Below are positions 33,529 to 41,264 of a DNA stretch of 64,000 nt, one piece after another. A model generated the notes under the pieces. The model ran no database searches. It saw only the letters and a list, made by a program, of their open reading frames with translations, and was not told where the DNA came from. The stretch is from Martelella endophytica. GTDB taxonomy: Bacteria; Pseudomonadota; Alphaproteobacteria; Rhizobiales; Rhizobiaceae. Within the stretch, counting starts at the first letter, position 1, and each line of letters starts with the position of its first letter. Location: assembly GCF_000960975.1 (NCBI RefSeq), contig NZ_CP010803.1, forward strand, positions 4,061,818 to 4,125,817, in the 5' to 3' direction. A program made the translations under genes and the position numbers.

Positions 33529-34191
33529 ATGCAATACCAACCGGAAATGCCGGACCAGGATATCCAGGACCTCGATGACCATGCCCTGCAGGGAAACCTG
33601 GGCAGGCTGCGCGGATCGCGGATCCTGATCGTGGAGGACGAATACCTGATCGCCCGAAACCTTTCCCGCACCTTCGAAAAGGTCGGAGCCCGCGTTCTGG
33701 GTCCCGTTGCCTCAATCGCGCAGGCGATCCCGCATCTCGGCAAGGCCGATGCCGCCGTCCTCGACATCAACCTCGACGGCACGCCGGTGTTTCCGCTGGC
33801 GGATATCCTGCACCAGAACCACACGCCCTTCGTGTTCTTCTCCGGATGCGCCGAGATCGTCATCCCAGATCGCTTCCGCTTCATCAGTGCGCTACCGAAA
33901 CCGAACGGCATCCGCGAGATCATCGCCTCTCTCGTTTCGACCTATGATCGCCCGGGAACGGACAGTACCCGCGATGAAGGCGAGGACGTAACGGCACTCG
34001 TGCCAAGCCTGCGGCTCGCGGCGCGTCTATTGATCACCGACGATGCGGCCGCCGACAGGCTCGTCGAACGGACGCTCGAGCACGCGATCACCCATGTGGA
34101 CGACAAGCCCGCCGATGCCTCACGCCTCGAATGGCTGCTTTCGGCGCTCGAGGACATGCGCCTGAACGACGGCCGGAGCGTTTTGAACTAG
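33529..34191 (+). CDS. Response regulator: N-terminal receiver plus C-terminal sigma region-2-like segment
   Basis: A 220-residue protein. The receiver (about 30-138) has the acidic pair E36-D37 in VEDEYLIA, the phospho-acceptor D79 in AVLDINLDG, Ser105 in FVFFSGC and Lys124 in ALPKP, close to the FAT-GUY type of receiver that works with HWE kinases. Residues 157-211 align without gaps to region 2 of the island's own ECF sigma factor: LxPxLRxxAR, ADxLVxxT, IxxxD and WL, 16 identities in 55 by eye. No region 4 follows. PhyR has sigma-like domain first and receiver last, so this order is reversed. It may titrate a NepR-like anti-sigma factor; that is inference. Confidence 0.8.
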   Translation: MQYQPEMPDQDIQDLDDHALQGNLGRLRGSRILIVEDEYLIARNLSRTFEKVGARVLGPVASIAQAIPHLGKADAAVLDINLDGTPVFPLADILHQNHTPFVFFSGCAEIVIPDRFRFISALPKPNGIREIIASLVSTYDRPGTDSTRDEGEDVTALVPSLRLAARLLITDDAAADRLVERTLEHAITHVDDKPADASRLEWLLSALEDMRLNDGRSVLN

Positions 34192-35177
34192 GCCCCGCCC
34201 GGTCCCGCCGATGCCTTGGTGACGGGCACTTGGCGTTCGACCCAGATCTTCTGGACGAGCACGAAGGCGACGACCGTCAGCGGTGCGCTTAGCAGAAGGC
34301 CACCGACACCGAGCAGCGCGCCGAAAGCCAGAACTGCGAAAATCATCACACCCGGTGGAATATGCACCGACCGTTTCTGGATCAGCGGCGCGATCAGCAC
34401 GCCTTCTGCCTGCTGGATCACCAGATAAAGCAAGACCACCCAGACGGCATCCCAGATGCCGCCGGTCAGCGCCACGGCGATGGCCGGAACGGCGCTGGCG
34501 ATCGGTCCGATATAGGGCACGATCTCGAGAACGCCGGCAATCAGCCCAAGCGCGAAGGCAGATGAGATGCCGAGGCTGACGAGCCCCGCCGTGGTCAACA
34601 CGCCGATGATCACCATCGCCACGAGCTGGCCGGCAAACCAGTGAAAAAGCGCATTCGAAAGCGCCGAAAGCAGATCGTCGACCCTGGCCCGCGCGCGCAT
34701 CGGCGCCAGAGCCAAGAGACCGCGCCGATAGACCGCCGGATCCACCGCGAAGTAGATCCCGCCCGCGACCATCAGCAGGGTTCCGGCCGCCGCGGAAACA
34801 AGACCTGTCGAAAAGCCCGTGATGTTGCCGACCATTGCGCTGTCCCCGATGAGAGATTGTGCGTGGGCGCCGATCCAGTCTTCCAGTTCACCGAGGTCGA
34901 TATAGTCGCTGACGTCCGACATCGTCTGCGGCAGTTCACCAGCAAGCCGCGTCATTTCGGATGCAATGCGAGCGCCGAGGAAAAAGAAAAAACCCGAGAG
35001 CGACAGAGCAAAGATCAGCACCGTGGCGATCAGGCACAGCCGGTATCCGATGCCGGAGCGCTTGCTCAGCATCGCGGCGGAGCGGACAAGCACCAGCGCG
35101 ATCAGGCTCGCCCCCAGCACCATCAGAAGCAGATTGGCGAGTTTCCAAGCGACAAGCGCGAGCAACCCAAGCGCCAC
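34188..35177 (-). CDS. AI-2E-family (PerM-like) membrane transporter
   Basis: A 329-residue membrane protein with seven to eight hydrophobic segments and the AI-2E signature ALGLIAGVLEIVPYIGPIASAVPA followed by WVVLLYLVIQQAEGVLIAPLIQ. The start given (GTG, 35177) cuts into a likely longer N-terminus. The reading frame stays open upstream, with a typical TRRGLLLPNIVAV leader, to an ATC at 35243 that has GGGAG just upstream, but no ATG, GTG or TTG is available there. Members export small organic molecules; the substrate is unknown. Confidence 0.85.
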   Translation of the reverse strand: MALGLLALVAWKLANLLLMVLGASLIALVLVRSAAMLSKRSGIGYRLCLIATVLIFALSLSGFFFFLGARIASEMTRLAGELPQTMSDVSDYIDLGELEDWIGAHAQSLIGDSAMVGNITGFSTGLVSAAAGTLLMVAGGIYFAVDPAVYRRGLLALAPMRARARVDDLLSALSNALFHWFAGQLVAMVIIGVLTTAGLVSLGISSAFALGLIAGVLEIVPYIGPIASAVPAIAVALTGGIWDAVWVVLLYLVIQQAEGVLIAPLIQKRSVHIPPGVMIFAVLAFGALLGVGGLLLSAPLTVVAFVLVQKIWVERQVPVTKASAGPGGA

Positions 35178-35275
35178 AACGGCTACGATATTCGGCAGCA
35201 GCAGGCCACGCCTGGTGCGGTCATCGTTTGTTGATGTCGTGATAAGCGTCTCCCTGAAACCTCGTTCGCCCGCCT

Positions 35276-35300
35276 AATCCGATCCGGCACGATATGTTCC
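35276..35300 (-). promoter_or_regulatory. Near-consensus EcfG-type promoter of the AI-2E gene
   Basis: GGAAC (35300-35296), 17 nt, then ATT instead of GTT (35278-35276) on the minus strand. A plus-strand GGAAC at 35324 lies 23 bp away. Confidence 0.4.
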
Positions 35301-35382
35301 AGGACCGCATCAACGGATTGCCCGGAACAAACATGCCACCATCACGATTAGGCAACACGTGTCGCAACAGAGGTTCCAAACC

Positions 35383-35667
35383 ATGACATCATTGCCTATC
35401 CACGCAACGCCAGACCACCGCACCGTGGTCTTCAAAACGGTGAACAATGCCACGGTGACGGTCACCTTTCCGCAGCCGGTCGAAAACCCGGAATATTCCG
35501 CCCGCTCAGTGATCACCCGGTTGGGGGATTCCATAACGAGAAGCGAGCTCGAGGCCGAGCAGGAAAGCGCGCTAGAGGAAGGACTGGAAGACAGTTTTCC
35601 GGCGAGCGATCCCGTTTCCGCCAGCATCACCACGGTACTTCCCAAGGGGCATAACGGCGAAAGCTGA
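35383..35667 (+). CDS. Small acidic protein of stress clusters, unknown function
   Basis: A 94-residue soluble protein. A short beta-rich N-terminus (TVVFKTVNNATVTVTFPQP) is followed by an acidic helix and the motif EEGLEDSFPASDPVSAS, which recurs in small proteins of rhizobial stress clusters. I took the ATG at 35383 over an in-frame GTG at 35359 because AGAGG precedes the former. A GGAAC with GAT instead of GTT after 17 nt lies upstream (35324-35348). Confidence 0.65.
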   Translation: MTSLPIHATPDHRTVVFKTVNNATVTVTFPQPVENPEYSARSVITRLGDSITRSELEAEQESALEEGLEDSFPASDPVSASITTVLPKGHNGES

Positions 35668-35684
35668 TTGACCGCACCGGGCCG

Positions 35685-35709
35685 GGAACATTTCCCTGAA
35701 CGTCCTGTT
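35685..35709 (+). promoter_or_regulatory. EcfG-type promoter of the DUF892 gene
   Basis: GGAAC (35685-35689), 17-nt spacer, GTT (35707-35709), 36 bp before the ATG at 35746. Exact consensus. Confidence 0.82.
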
Positions 35710-35745
35710 AGGGCTGGTCAATACGCCAACAAGGGAGAGGCATCC

Positions 35746-36246
35746 ATGGCTGAGAAAACACTCAACGACCTGTTCTACGAAACGCTGCGCGACATTTATT
35801 ATGCGGAGCGCAAGATCGTGAAAGCCCTGCCGCGCATGGCCCATGCAGCCAATGATGACAAGCTGAAGCAGGCCTTCGGTCACCATCGCGAAGAGACCGA
35901 GGATCACATCAGCCGCCTGGAGGACATTTTCGAAATCCTCGAAAAGCCGGCGCGCGGTCGCACCTGCGACGCGATCAACGGCATCCTCGATGAAGGCGAC
36001 GAAGTGATGCAGATGTTCAAGGGCACAGCCGCCCTCGATGCCGGCCTTGTTGCCGCGGCGCAGGCCGTCGAACATTACGAGATCGCCCGCTATGGCACGC
36101 TGAAGACCTGGGCCAAGCGCCTCGGCCATGATGACGTGCAGGCGCTGCTCGAGCAGACGCTTTCGGAAGAAGGCAACGCTGACAGCAAGCTGACAGAGAT
36201 CGCCGAAACGGCAGCCAATGCCGAGGCGGAAAAGAAGGTCGCCTAA
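35746..36246 (+). CDS. Ferritin-like DUF892 protein (YciE/YciF family)
   Basis: A 166-residue four-helix protein. LNDLFYETLRDIYYAERKIVKALPRM at the start, EETEDHISRLEDIFEIL, and AAQAVEHYEIARYGTL contain the Glu and His residues that form the di-metal site of the YciE/YciF ferritin-like family. Its genes are usually stress-induced. AAGGGAGAGG precedes the ATG, and a terminator follows. Confidence 0.93.
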   Translation: MAEKTLNDLFYETLRDIYYAERKIVKALPRMAHAANDDKLKQAFGHHREETEDHISRLEDIFEILEKPARGRTCDAINGILDEGDEVMQMFKGTAALDAGLVAAAQAVEHYEIARYGTLKTWAKRLGHDDVQALLEQTLSEEGNADSKLTEIAETAANAEAEKKVA

Positions 36247-36275
36247 GCGCGGCCGGGAGTGGGTGCGCCACTTCG

Positions 36276-36306
36276 AAGCCCGTCGCTTGCGAGCGGCGGG
36301 CTTTTC
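36276..36306 (+). terminator. Intrinsic terminator after DUF892 gene
   Basis: AAGCCCGTCGCT (36276-36287) pairs with AGCGGCGGGCTT (36292-36303) around a 4-nt loop, with one G-T wobble, followed by a T-rich run. Confidence 0.85.
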
Positions 36307-36376
36307 TTTGTGTGCGGAAATAATAAGCAAGAGCGTAGAGGCAGGCAACAACTCGGCTAGCCTGCCCCTCACCTGA

Positions 36377-37033
36377 CTATCGATCGTTGTTGTTCAGCTG
36401 CGATGCCGGGGAATCGAAATTGCCCTCGGGCCTGACCCGCAAGTTGTTCTGAACATGGGAGACGCCGGAGACGCTGTCGGCGCAGTCTTCGGCACGGCGC
36501 TTCTGCCGCCGGCCAATGACGTAGCCGTCAAGCGTCACTTCGCCATTTTCGACGGAGACGGAGATGTCGCTTGCGTCCAGTGTCGGTTCGTCGGTCAGGC
36601 GGTCGTGCACATCCTCGTTGATACGATCGTCGGAGCGTTTGTAGCCGCGCGGCCCCTTGCCGCTATGGTCGGCCTCGCGGCGCTGCTCGGCATCGTCATC
36701 GCCGAACCAGGACTGAACCTCGTCACTGGCCTTGTCCCAGAAATCTCGGTCATCGCGACCTCGGCCGCGCCTGCGGTTATCGCCGCCGCCGTAATATCGG
36801 TCCGAACGGGTACGGGCCGGCGGATAAAGTCCGGGAAAGACCGGATAACCGAATTCGTCGTAATCGGAATAATAGCGATCCTCGTCATAGCGTGGATTGC
36901 CTTCTCGGCCGCGACGATCGCCATAGCCGAGATCGTCGGTCTGCCAGTCCTCGTGCGCCGGGCGGCCGCGCCATGGGCGCGACGGCATGTTCCGCTCGCG
37001 ATCGCGCATCTGTCTGAATCTGTCGTCTGCCAT
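36377..37033 (-). CDS. BON-domain protein with Arg/Asp/Tyr-rich N-terminal region
   Basis: A 218-residue protein without a signal peptide. The first ~125 residues are low complexity and rich in Arg, Asp, Tyr and Gly. A BON domain follows (about 140-200): INEDVHDRLTDEPTLDASDISVSV and NGEVTLDGYVIGRRQKRRAE. Single-BON proteins with such charged leaders occur in rhizobial stress clusters and may bind membranes or associate with other proteins; no activity is known. GGGAG precedes the ATG at 37033. Confidence 0.85.
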   Translation of the reverse strand: MADDRFRQMRDRERNMPSRPWRGRPAHEDWQTDDLGYGDRRGREGNPRYDEDRYYSDYDEFGYPVFPGLYPPARTRSDRYYGGGDNRRRGRGRDDRDFWDKASDEVQSWFGDDDAEQRREADHSGKGPRGYKRSDDRINEDVHDRLTDEPTLDASDISVSVENGEVTLDGYVIGRRQKRRAEDCADSVSGVSHVQNNLRVRPEGNFDSPASQLNNNDR

Positions 37034-37074
37034 TTTTCTACTCCCTGTTTCCTCTTTTCTCGAGGTGGCGACCA

Positions 37075-37099
37075 AACAGGGAAACCGGCGCAATGTTCC
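37075..37099 (-). promoter_or_regulatory. EcfG-type promoter of the BON gene
   Basis: GGAAC (37099-37095), 17 nt, GTT (37077-37075), minus strand, 42 bp before the ATG. Exact consensus. It lies just downstream of the sigma factor stop. Confidence 0.82.
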
Positions 37100-37113
37100 T
37101 GAATTATTTGGCC

Positions 37114-37620
37114 CTATTGCGTTTCGCCGAGCTCCTCGAGCAGCAACTGGCGGGCCCGGTTGATGCGGCTCTTGACGGTACCGATGGCGCAGCCGCAAAT
37201 CTCGGCGGCGTCGATATAGCTTTCGCCAAGTACCATCACCAGGATGAACATTTCGCGGTAGTGCGGGGGAATGCGCGAGAGCGCATCCATCAGTTCCTGA
37301 CCGCGCATCGACCAGTCCTGCGTCGCATCATGCTGCGGCAAACCGGCAACGCAGTCCTCCGCCCCGGGCGCCTCGCGGTTCCTGGCCTTGATCTGGGTGT
37401 AGAAGGTGTTGCGCATGATCGTGAACAGCCACGACTTCAGCCGCGTTCCGGGCTTGAACTTGTCGAGGTTGGCGATGCCCTTCAGCATCGTCTCCTGAAC
37501 CAGATCATCGGCATCGTTCGGATTTCGGCAGAAGGTCCGGGCAAAGGCCCGCAGCGCAGGGATGAGATCGACAATCTCCTGGTGTTGCTGGCGCGTCAAA
37601 TCTTTATCGTGCTGGTTCAT
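37114..37620 (-). CDS. EcfG-like ECF sigma factor
   Basis: A 168-residue sigma factor. Region 2 (about 17-80) reads LIPALRAFARTF, NPNDADDLVQETM and LKSWLFTIMRNTFYT. Region 4 (about 108-160) reads LSRIPPHYREMFILVMVLGESYIDAAEI and GTVKSRINRARQLL. This is the EcfG type, which controls the general stress response in alphaproteobacteria through GGAAC/GTT promoters, exactly the sites scattered through this island. No anti-sigma gene adjoins it; a NepR-like ORF lies at 41595. Confidence 0.92.
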   Translation of the reverse strand: MNQHDKDLTRQQHQEIVDLIPALRAFARTFCRNPNDADDLVQETMLKGIANLDKFKPGTRLKSWLFTIMRNTFYTQIKARNREAPGAEDCVAGLPQHDATQDWSMRGQELMDALSRIPPHYREMFILVMVLGESYIDAAEICGCAIGTVKSRINRARQLLLEELGETQ

Positions 37621-37656
37621 CGCCAACTCCCTGGATACCTGTGATCCTCGGAGAGC

Positions 37657-37682
37657 AACGAACCAGGTAGCGCTGTGGTTCC
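37657..37682 (-). promoter_or_regulatory. Possible autoregulatory EcfG-type promoter
   Basis: GGAAC (37682-37678) with GTT (37659-37657) after an 18-nt spacer, one base longer than the other sites in the island, 37 bp before the sigma factor ATG. Confidence 0.45.
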
Positions 37683-37774
37683 TTACTTTCTGGCTGAACG
37701 TCGTTTGGCGCTCTTCCTGAACGTGAAATGGCGGTCGAGGCCGCCATTCTTTTCGCATGGTCCGGAAGGCCCGA

Positions 37775-38746
37775 TCAACCGCCGCCGGTGACCGGGAGCA
37801 CTTCACCGGTGATGTAGCTCGCCGTGTGCGACGATGCGAGAAAGACATAGGCCGGGGCCAGTTCCTCCGGTTGCGCCGGCCGTTTCATCGGTACCGATCC
37901 GCCGAACTGCGCGATGTCTTCCGCTTCCCGATCCGAGGGGTTGAGCGGCGTCCAGACCGGGCCAGGCGCGACGGCGTTGACCCTGATGCCGCGCGCGATC
38001 AGGCTGGATGCGAGCGAGCGGGTGAAGGCGTGTATGCCGCCCTTGGTGATCGAATAGTCGAGCAGCTGCGCCTTGCCGTGCAGGCCGACGACCGAACCGC
38101 TGTTCACAATCGCCCCGCCCTCGCCCATCTGCGGCACAGCGGCCCTGCACATATTGTAGAGACCGTAGAGATTGGTTTTCATCGTCTGGTCGAAATGCTC
38201 TGCCGAAAGGTCTTCCAGCTCATTCGCGTGGACCTGAAAACCTGCATTGTTGACCAGAATATCGAGCTTGCCGAGCGTGGTCACAGCCTCATCGACAAGG
38301 CTGCGGCAATAGTCGAGGTCGGCGATATCGCCGCGGCTCAGGATACAGCGGCGCCCTTCCGCCTCGACCGCACGCTTGGTCTCCTCGGCATCGGTATCTT
38401 CGGAGAGATAGGAGACGACGATATCCGCGCCTTCGCGGGCATAAAGGATCGCGACGGCGCGCCCGATGCCGGAATCAGCACCCGTGATGATCGCTACCTT
38501 GTCCTTGAGTTTTTCGGAGCCCTTGTAATACGGCGCGTCGTACATCGGGCGCGGCTCCAGCTCATGCTCCTGACCAGGTTTTGGCAGGCTCTGCTCGGGT
38601 AGCGGCGGCTCCGGATAGTTTCGGGCGCCTGCCTGCATAGCGCCACTGTTGCCCGATGACGTTCCACGCTGGTCGCGCTCGTGGATTTCCTCCTGGATAT
38701 CGCGCTGGTGATCCGCGGTCCGTTCGCTCGGTTGCTCGTTTGTCAT
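37775..38746 (-). CDS. Short-chain dehydrogenase/reductase of the YghA/YhdG-like stress group
   Basis: A 323-residue SDR. A hydrophilic N-terminal extension (~75 residues, with PEPPLPEQSLPKPGQE) precedes the Rossmann domain: the cofactor motif ITGADSGIGRAVA, NNAG, and the catalytic Ser, Tyr, Lys in VVGLH... and DYSITKGG. The long Gln/Pro-rich leader is typical of NADP-dependent SDRs linked to general stress. The ATG at 38746 overlaps the stop of the upstream small membrane gene (ATGA), so the two are one operon. Substrate unknown. Confidence 0.9.
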   Translation of the reverse strand: MTNEQPSERTADHQRDIQEEIHERDQRGTSSGNSGAMQAGARNYPEPPLPEQSLPKPGQEHELEPRPMYDAPYYKGSEKLKDKVAIITGADSGIGRAVAILYAREGADIVVSYLSEDTDAEETKRAVEAEGRRCILSRGDIADLDYCRSLVDEAVTTLGKLDILVNNAGFQVHANELEDLSAEHFDQTMKTNLYGLYNMCRAAVPQMGEGGAIVNSGSVVGLHGKAQLLDYSITKGGIHAFTRSLASSLIARGIRVNAVAPGPVWTPLNPSDREAEDIAQFGGSVPMKRPAQPEELAPAYVFLASSHTASYITGEVLPVTGGG

Positions 38747-38955
38747 CTCTGGTCCTTTCGCTGGTGTCGATCTGGAGTGGTGCTGTTCGGCTCGTCGCCT
38801 TCCTCGTCGTAGAGACGCTCGATGGAGGCGTCGCTTTCCGCCCGTTCCCGGCGCGAATAACGGCGTTCGCGGTACTTGCCATAGGCGATGGCGCCTCCAA
38901 GCAGCACCGGGCCGACGGCAACCGCGAAAAGCCAGAGGGCTACGGAGAGAGACAT
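38743..38955 (-). CDS. Small membrane protein upstream of SDR
   Basis: A 70-residue protein with one N-terminal transmembrane helix (VALWLFAVAVGPVLLGGAIAY) and a strongly charged cytoplasmic tail (KYRERRYSRRERAESD). It starts 31 bp downstream of an exact EcfG-type promoter and is translationally coupled to the SDR. Function unknown. Confidence 0.75.
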   Translation of the reverse strand: MSLSVALWLFAVAVGPVLLGGAIAYGKYRERRYSRRERAESDASIERLYDEEGDEPNSTTPDRHQRKDQR

Positions 38956-38985
38956 TGGCTTTCCTTTCGGTCGTGATCGCCCCCG

Positions 38986-39010
38986 AACAGGAAGAAGGCG
39001 TCGATGTTCC
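38986..39010 (-). promoter_or_regulatory. EcfG-type promoter of the small membrane protein-SDR operon
   Basis: GGAAC (39010-39006), 17 nt, GTT (38988-38986), minus strand. Back to back with the plus-strand site at 39034 (23 bp between -35 boxes). Confidence 0.82.
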
Positions 39011-39033
39011 CGTTCGCGGCCGACAAAAATCCG

Positions 39034-39058
39034 GGAACAACCTTCGTTCAGATCAGTT
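39034..39058 (+). promoter_or_regulatory. EcfG-type promoter of the 39092-P450 operon
   Basis: GGAAC (39034-39038), 17 nt, GTT (39056-39058), 33 bp before the ATG at 39092. Exact consensus. Confidence 0.82.
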
Positions 39059-39091
39059 CTGCGGCACCTCAGTTGAAAGAAAGGAAAGAAT

Positions 39092-39358
39092 ATGGCCCCG
39101 TCCTTCCGTCGCTATTCAAAGGAAGCCGCAACCCGCGACACTGTTCTCCTGCGCGTCATCCAGCGCGGCGATCGCCCCGTCGGCTTTGTCGATTCGATCG
39201 ACTTTGGCAACGAGGACACGCCCTACTACCCGACCGAGGAACTCCCCATGCCCGACGCCATCCGCCTAGCGGAGAACCGCAACGACACCGGCGGACCGAT
39301 CATGGTCGAACTTGAGGAAGATGCCGAATGGAACCCGGAATGGGGCACGCTGGAATGA
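39092..39358 (+). CDS. Small acidic protein, unknown function
   Basis: An 88-residue soluble protein, basic at the N-terminus and acidic at the C-terminus (MVELEEDAEWNPEWGTLE). AAAGGAAAG precedes the ATG. The stop overlaps the P450 ATG (ATGA), so the two are an operon. No family is recognised. Being first under an exact EcfG-type promoter supports that it is real. Confidence 0.7.
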   Translation: MAPSFRRYSKEAATRDTVLLRVIQRGDRPVGFVDSIDFGNEDTPYYPTEELPMPDAIRLAENRNDTGGPIMVELEEDAEWNPEWGTLE

Positions 39359-40611
39359 ACGGGCTGCCGAAGCCATCGGTCCTCGAGGACAAGACCCTGT
39401 CGCTGCTGCGGGAGGGCTATCTCTTCCTGCCGCAGCGGCTTGCGCAACGCGAGCCGCCGATCTGGCGCACGCGGCTGATGCTGCGCGATGTCGTCTGCCT
39501 CGCCGGTCCCGAAGCCGCAGAGCTATTCTATGCCGGCGACACCGTCACCCGCCGTGGTGCAATGCCGGGTACGACGCTGCGACTGCTTCAGGACAAGCAC
39601 AGCGTTCAGCAGCTCGACGGAACGGCCCACCGCAGGCGCAAGGCGATGTTTGTCCGCATGCTGGTCGATCATCCCACGAGCGTCGATGACCTCTTGCTCC
39701 GGTTCAGGGACGCCTGGATTCGGAGGCTGCCGCAGTGGGAACAGCGGGGTCAAGTGAGGCTTTCCGAGGTCGCGGAGACTACACTCACCGAGGCGGCCCT
39801 CTCATGGGCAGGGCTGCCCGCCACCCGTCATGCCGTGATGCGCGACGCGCGAGCGCTTTCCGGCATGGTTGCCAATGCGGGACGCTTTGGCCCGCAAACC
39901 GCGCTGGCGCTGCTGCGCCGCAGCCGGATGGAAAAGCGTTTACGGGGAGAAATAACGGCCCTGCGGGCCGGTAGGCGGGCGGTCCGCGAGGGCGCGCCGA
40001 TCGCAGACATCGCCAGTCATCGTGACTGCGACGGCCGGGAGCTGCCCGCCTCCGTCGCTGCGGTCGAATTGCTGAATGTCGTGCGGCCGATCGTAGCCGT
40101 CGCCCGCTATGTCACCTTTGCCGGGCTGATGCTGCATCACAAGCCCGCCTGGCGCGAGCGTTTTGCCGATGGTAGCCGCGAGGGCCTCTCCCAGTTTGCC
40201 GAAGAGGTGCGGCGCTTTTCACCTTTCTTTCCCTTCATCGGCGGCGTCCTGACGCGTGAGGCCGAGATTTACGGCCATCGCCTCGAGCGAGGCCAATGGT
40301 TGCTGTTCGACCTCTACGGAACTTGCCACGATCCACGCTGGTTCAGCGAACCGCAGGACTTCCGTCCCGAGCGTGACCTGTCCTGGCAGAAGGACAAGAG
40401 CCGCTTTGTGCCTCAGGGCGGCGGTGACGCCACCCAATCGCATCGCTGTCCCGGTGAGAAGGTCACGGTTGCGCTGATTGCCGAAGCGGTGCGACTGATG
40501 ACGCATGAGATGACCTTTGACGTCCCCGCGCAAAACCTCGAAGTTCCACTCGCAACCGTGCCGACCGGCCCCGCGAGCGGCCTCCTTCTCGACAATATCC
40601 GCAGGCGCTGA
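39355..40611 (+). CDS. CYP152-like cytochrome P450 (fatty-acid peroxygenase type)
   Basis: A 418-residue P450. The haem-binding loop is FVPQGGGDATQSHRCPGEKVT with the thiolate Cys. The I-helix carries NVVRPIVAVARYVTFAG, where Arg-Pro replaces the acid-alcohol pair; this is the CYP152 hallmark, and such enzymes use hydrogen peroxide directly to hydroxylate or decarboxylate fatty acids without reductase partners. RRFSPFFPFIGG is also typical. It is co-regulated with a catalase in this island. The ATG overlaps the preceding stop. Confidence 0.9.
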   Translation: MNGLPKPSVLEDKTLSLLREGYLFLPQRLAQREPPIWRTRLMLRDVVCLAGPEAAELFYAGDTVTRRGAMPGTTLRLLQDKHSVQQLDGTAHRRRKAMFVRMLVDHPTSVDDLLLRFRDAWIRRLPQWEQRGQVRLSEVAETTLTEAALSWAGLPATRHAVMRDARALSGMVANAGRFGPQTALALLRRSRMEKRLRGEITALRAGRRAVREGAPIADIASHRDCDGRELPASVAAVELLNVVRPIVAVARYVTFAGLMLHHKPAWRERFADGSREGLSQFAEEVRRFSPFFPFIGGVLTREAEIYGHRLERGQWLLFDLYGTCHDPRWFSEPQDFRPERDLSWQKDKSRFVPQGGGDATQSHRCPGEKVTVALIAEAVRLMTHEMTFDVPAQNLEVPLATVPTGPASGLLLDNIRRR

Positions 40612-40616
40612 ACACC

Positions 40617-40934
40617 CTATTCTGCGGCGAGACCGTTTGCCTCGATGCCGGGACTTCCAGAAACAAATTTCAGGTCGTCCGTGGAATGTCCCCCGAACAG
40701 CCCCGCTTCCAGTGCGGCCGCGATGAAGGCCTCGCGTGCAAGCGCGAGCCAGCCCGGCCCCGCGAGTGCGAGATCGCAATAGGTCACAGCCGTGGCGTAG
40801 TGCGGGCCCGCCCTCCAGGGCCAATGCCCCGACAACAGGCTCCTGGCCTCCGCCGGCCCGGTGACGGCAAGCGGATGTCCGTCGCCAAACCTTAGGTAGA
40901 CCGGCGCGATCCATTGGGCGAAAATGCCTGACAT
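40617..40934 (-). CDS. DUF982-like protein
   Basis: A 105-residue soluble protein. The pattern APVYLRFGDGHPLAVTGPAEA, LLSGHWPWRAGPHYATAVTYC and LALAREAFIAAALEAGLF fits DUF982, a small family common in rhizobia. I chose the ATG at 40934 over 40949 because the GGAGG site lies between the two. It converges on the P450 gene. Function unknown. Confidence 0.75.
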   Translation of the reverse strand: MSGIFAQWIAPVYLRFGDGHPLAVTGPAEARSLLSGHWPWRAGPHYATAVTYCDLALAGPGWLALAREAFIAAALEAGLFGGHSTDDLKFVSGSPGIEANGLAAE

Positions 40935-40968
40935 GCTCTGATCCTCCATCTGAACGCTTCCGCGTCCG

Positions 40969-41169
40969 CTAGTCCTTGCGTTTTGTCTTCGGGGCGTCGG
41001 TCAGGTCGCGCTTGCGCGGATCCTTGAGATTTTCCCGCATAGCATCGCGATCCTTTTCGGGATCGTCCTTTGCGGGCCGATAAGCGCTCGGGCGGCTTTC
41101 CTCTGGCCCCTCCCAGCGCGGCCGTTCATCGCTTGTGCCCGGACGGGCGGCGGATGGCTTCCTGTTCAT
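40969..41169 (-). CDS. Small highly charged hydrophilic protein
   Basis: A 66-residue protein composed almost wholly of Lys, Arg, Asp, Glu, Pro and Ser, with no hydrophobic core, so it is probably disordered. AGGAGG lies 8 nt upstream of the ATG. An exact EcfG-type promoter sits 32 bp upstream. It looks like a hydrophilin-type stress protein, but no family is recognised. Confidence 0.65.
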   Translation of the reverse strand: MNRKPSAARPGTSDERPRWEGPEESRPSAYRPAKDDPEKDRDAMRENLKDPRKRDLTDAPKTKRKD

Positions 41170-41201
41170 GACACATGCCTCCTGTTTTCCGATCCGATGC
41201 G

Positions 41202-41226
41202 AACCATGGACGGAGCAATTTGTTCC
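41202..41226 (-). promoter_or_regulatory. EcfG-type promoter of the small charged protein
   Basis: GGAAC (41226-41222), 17 nt, GTT (41204-41202), minus strand. Only 13 bp separate its -35 box from the plus-strand one at 41240. Confidence 0.82.
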
Positions 41227-41239
41227 TGTCAGTTTTTCT

Positions 41240-41264
41240 GGAACAATAAATCGGGGTCATTGTT
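41240..41264 (+). promoter_or_regulatory. EcfG-type promoter with a ~330-nt leader
   Basis: GGAAC (41240-41244), 17 nt, GTT (41262-41264). Exact consensus, yet the nearest credible plus-strand gene starts at 41595. The stretch 41265-41594 has no convincing ORF and may be a long leader or a small RNA. Confidence 0.7.
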
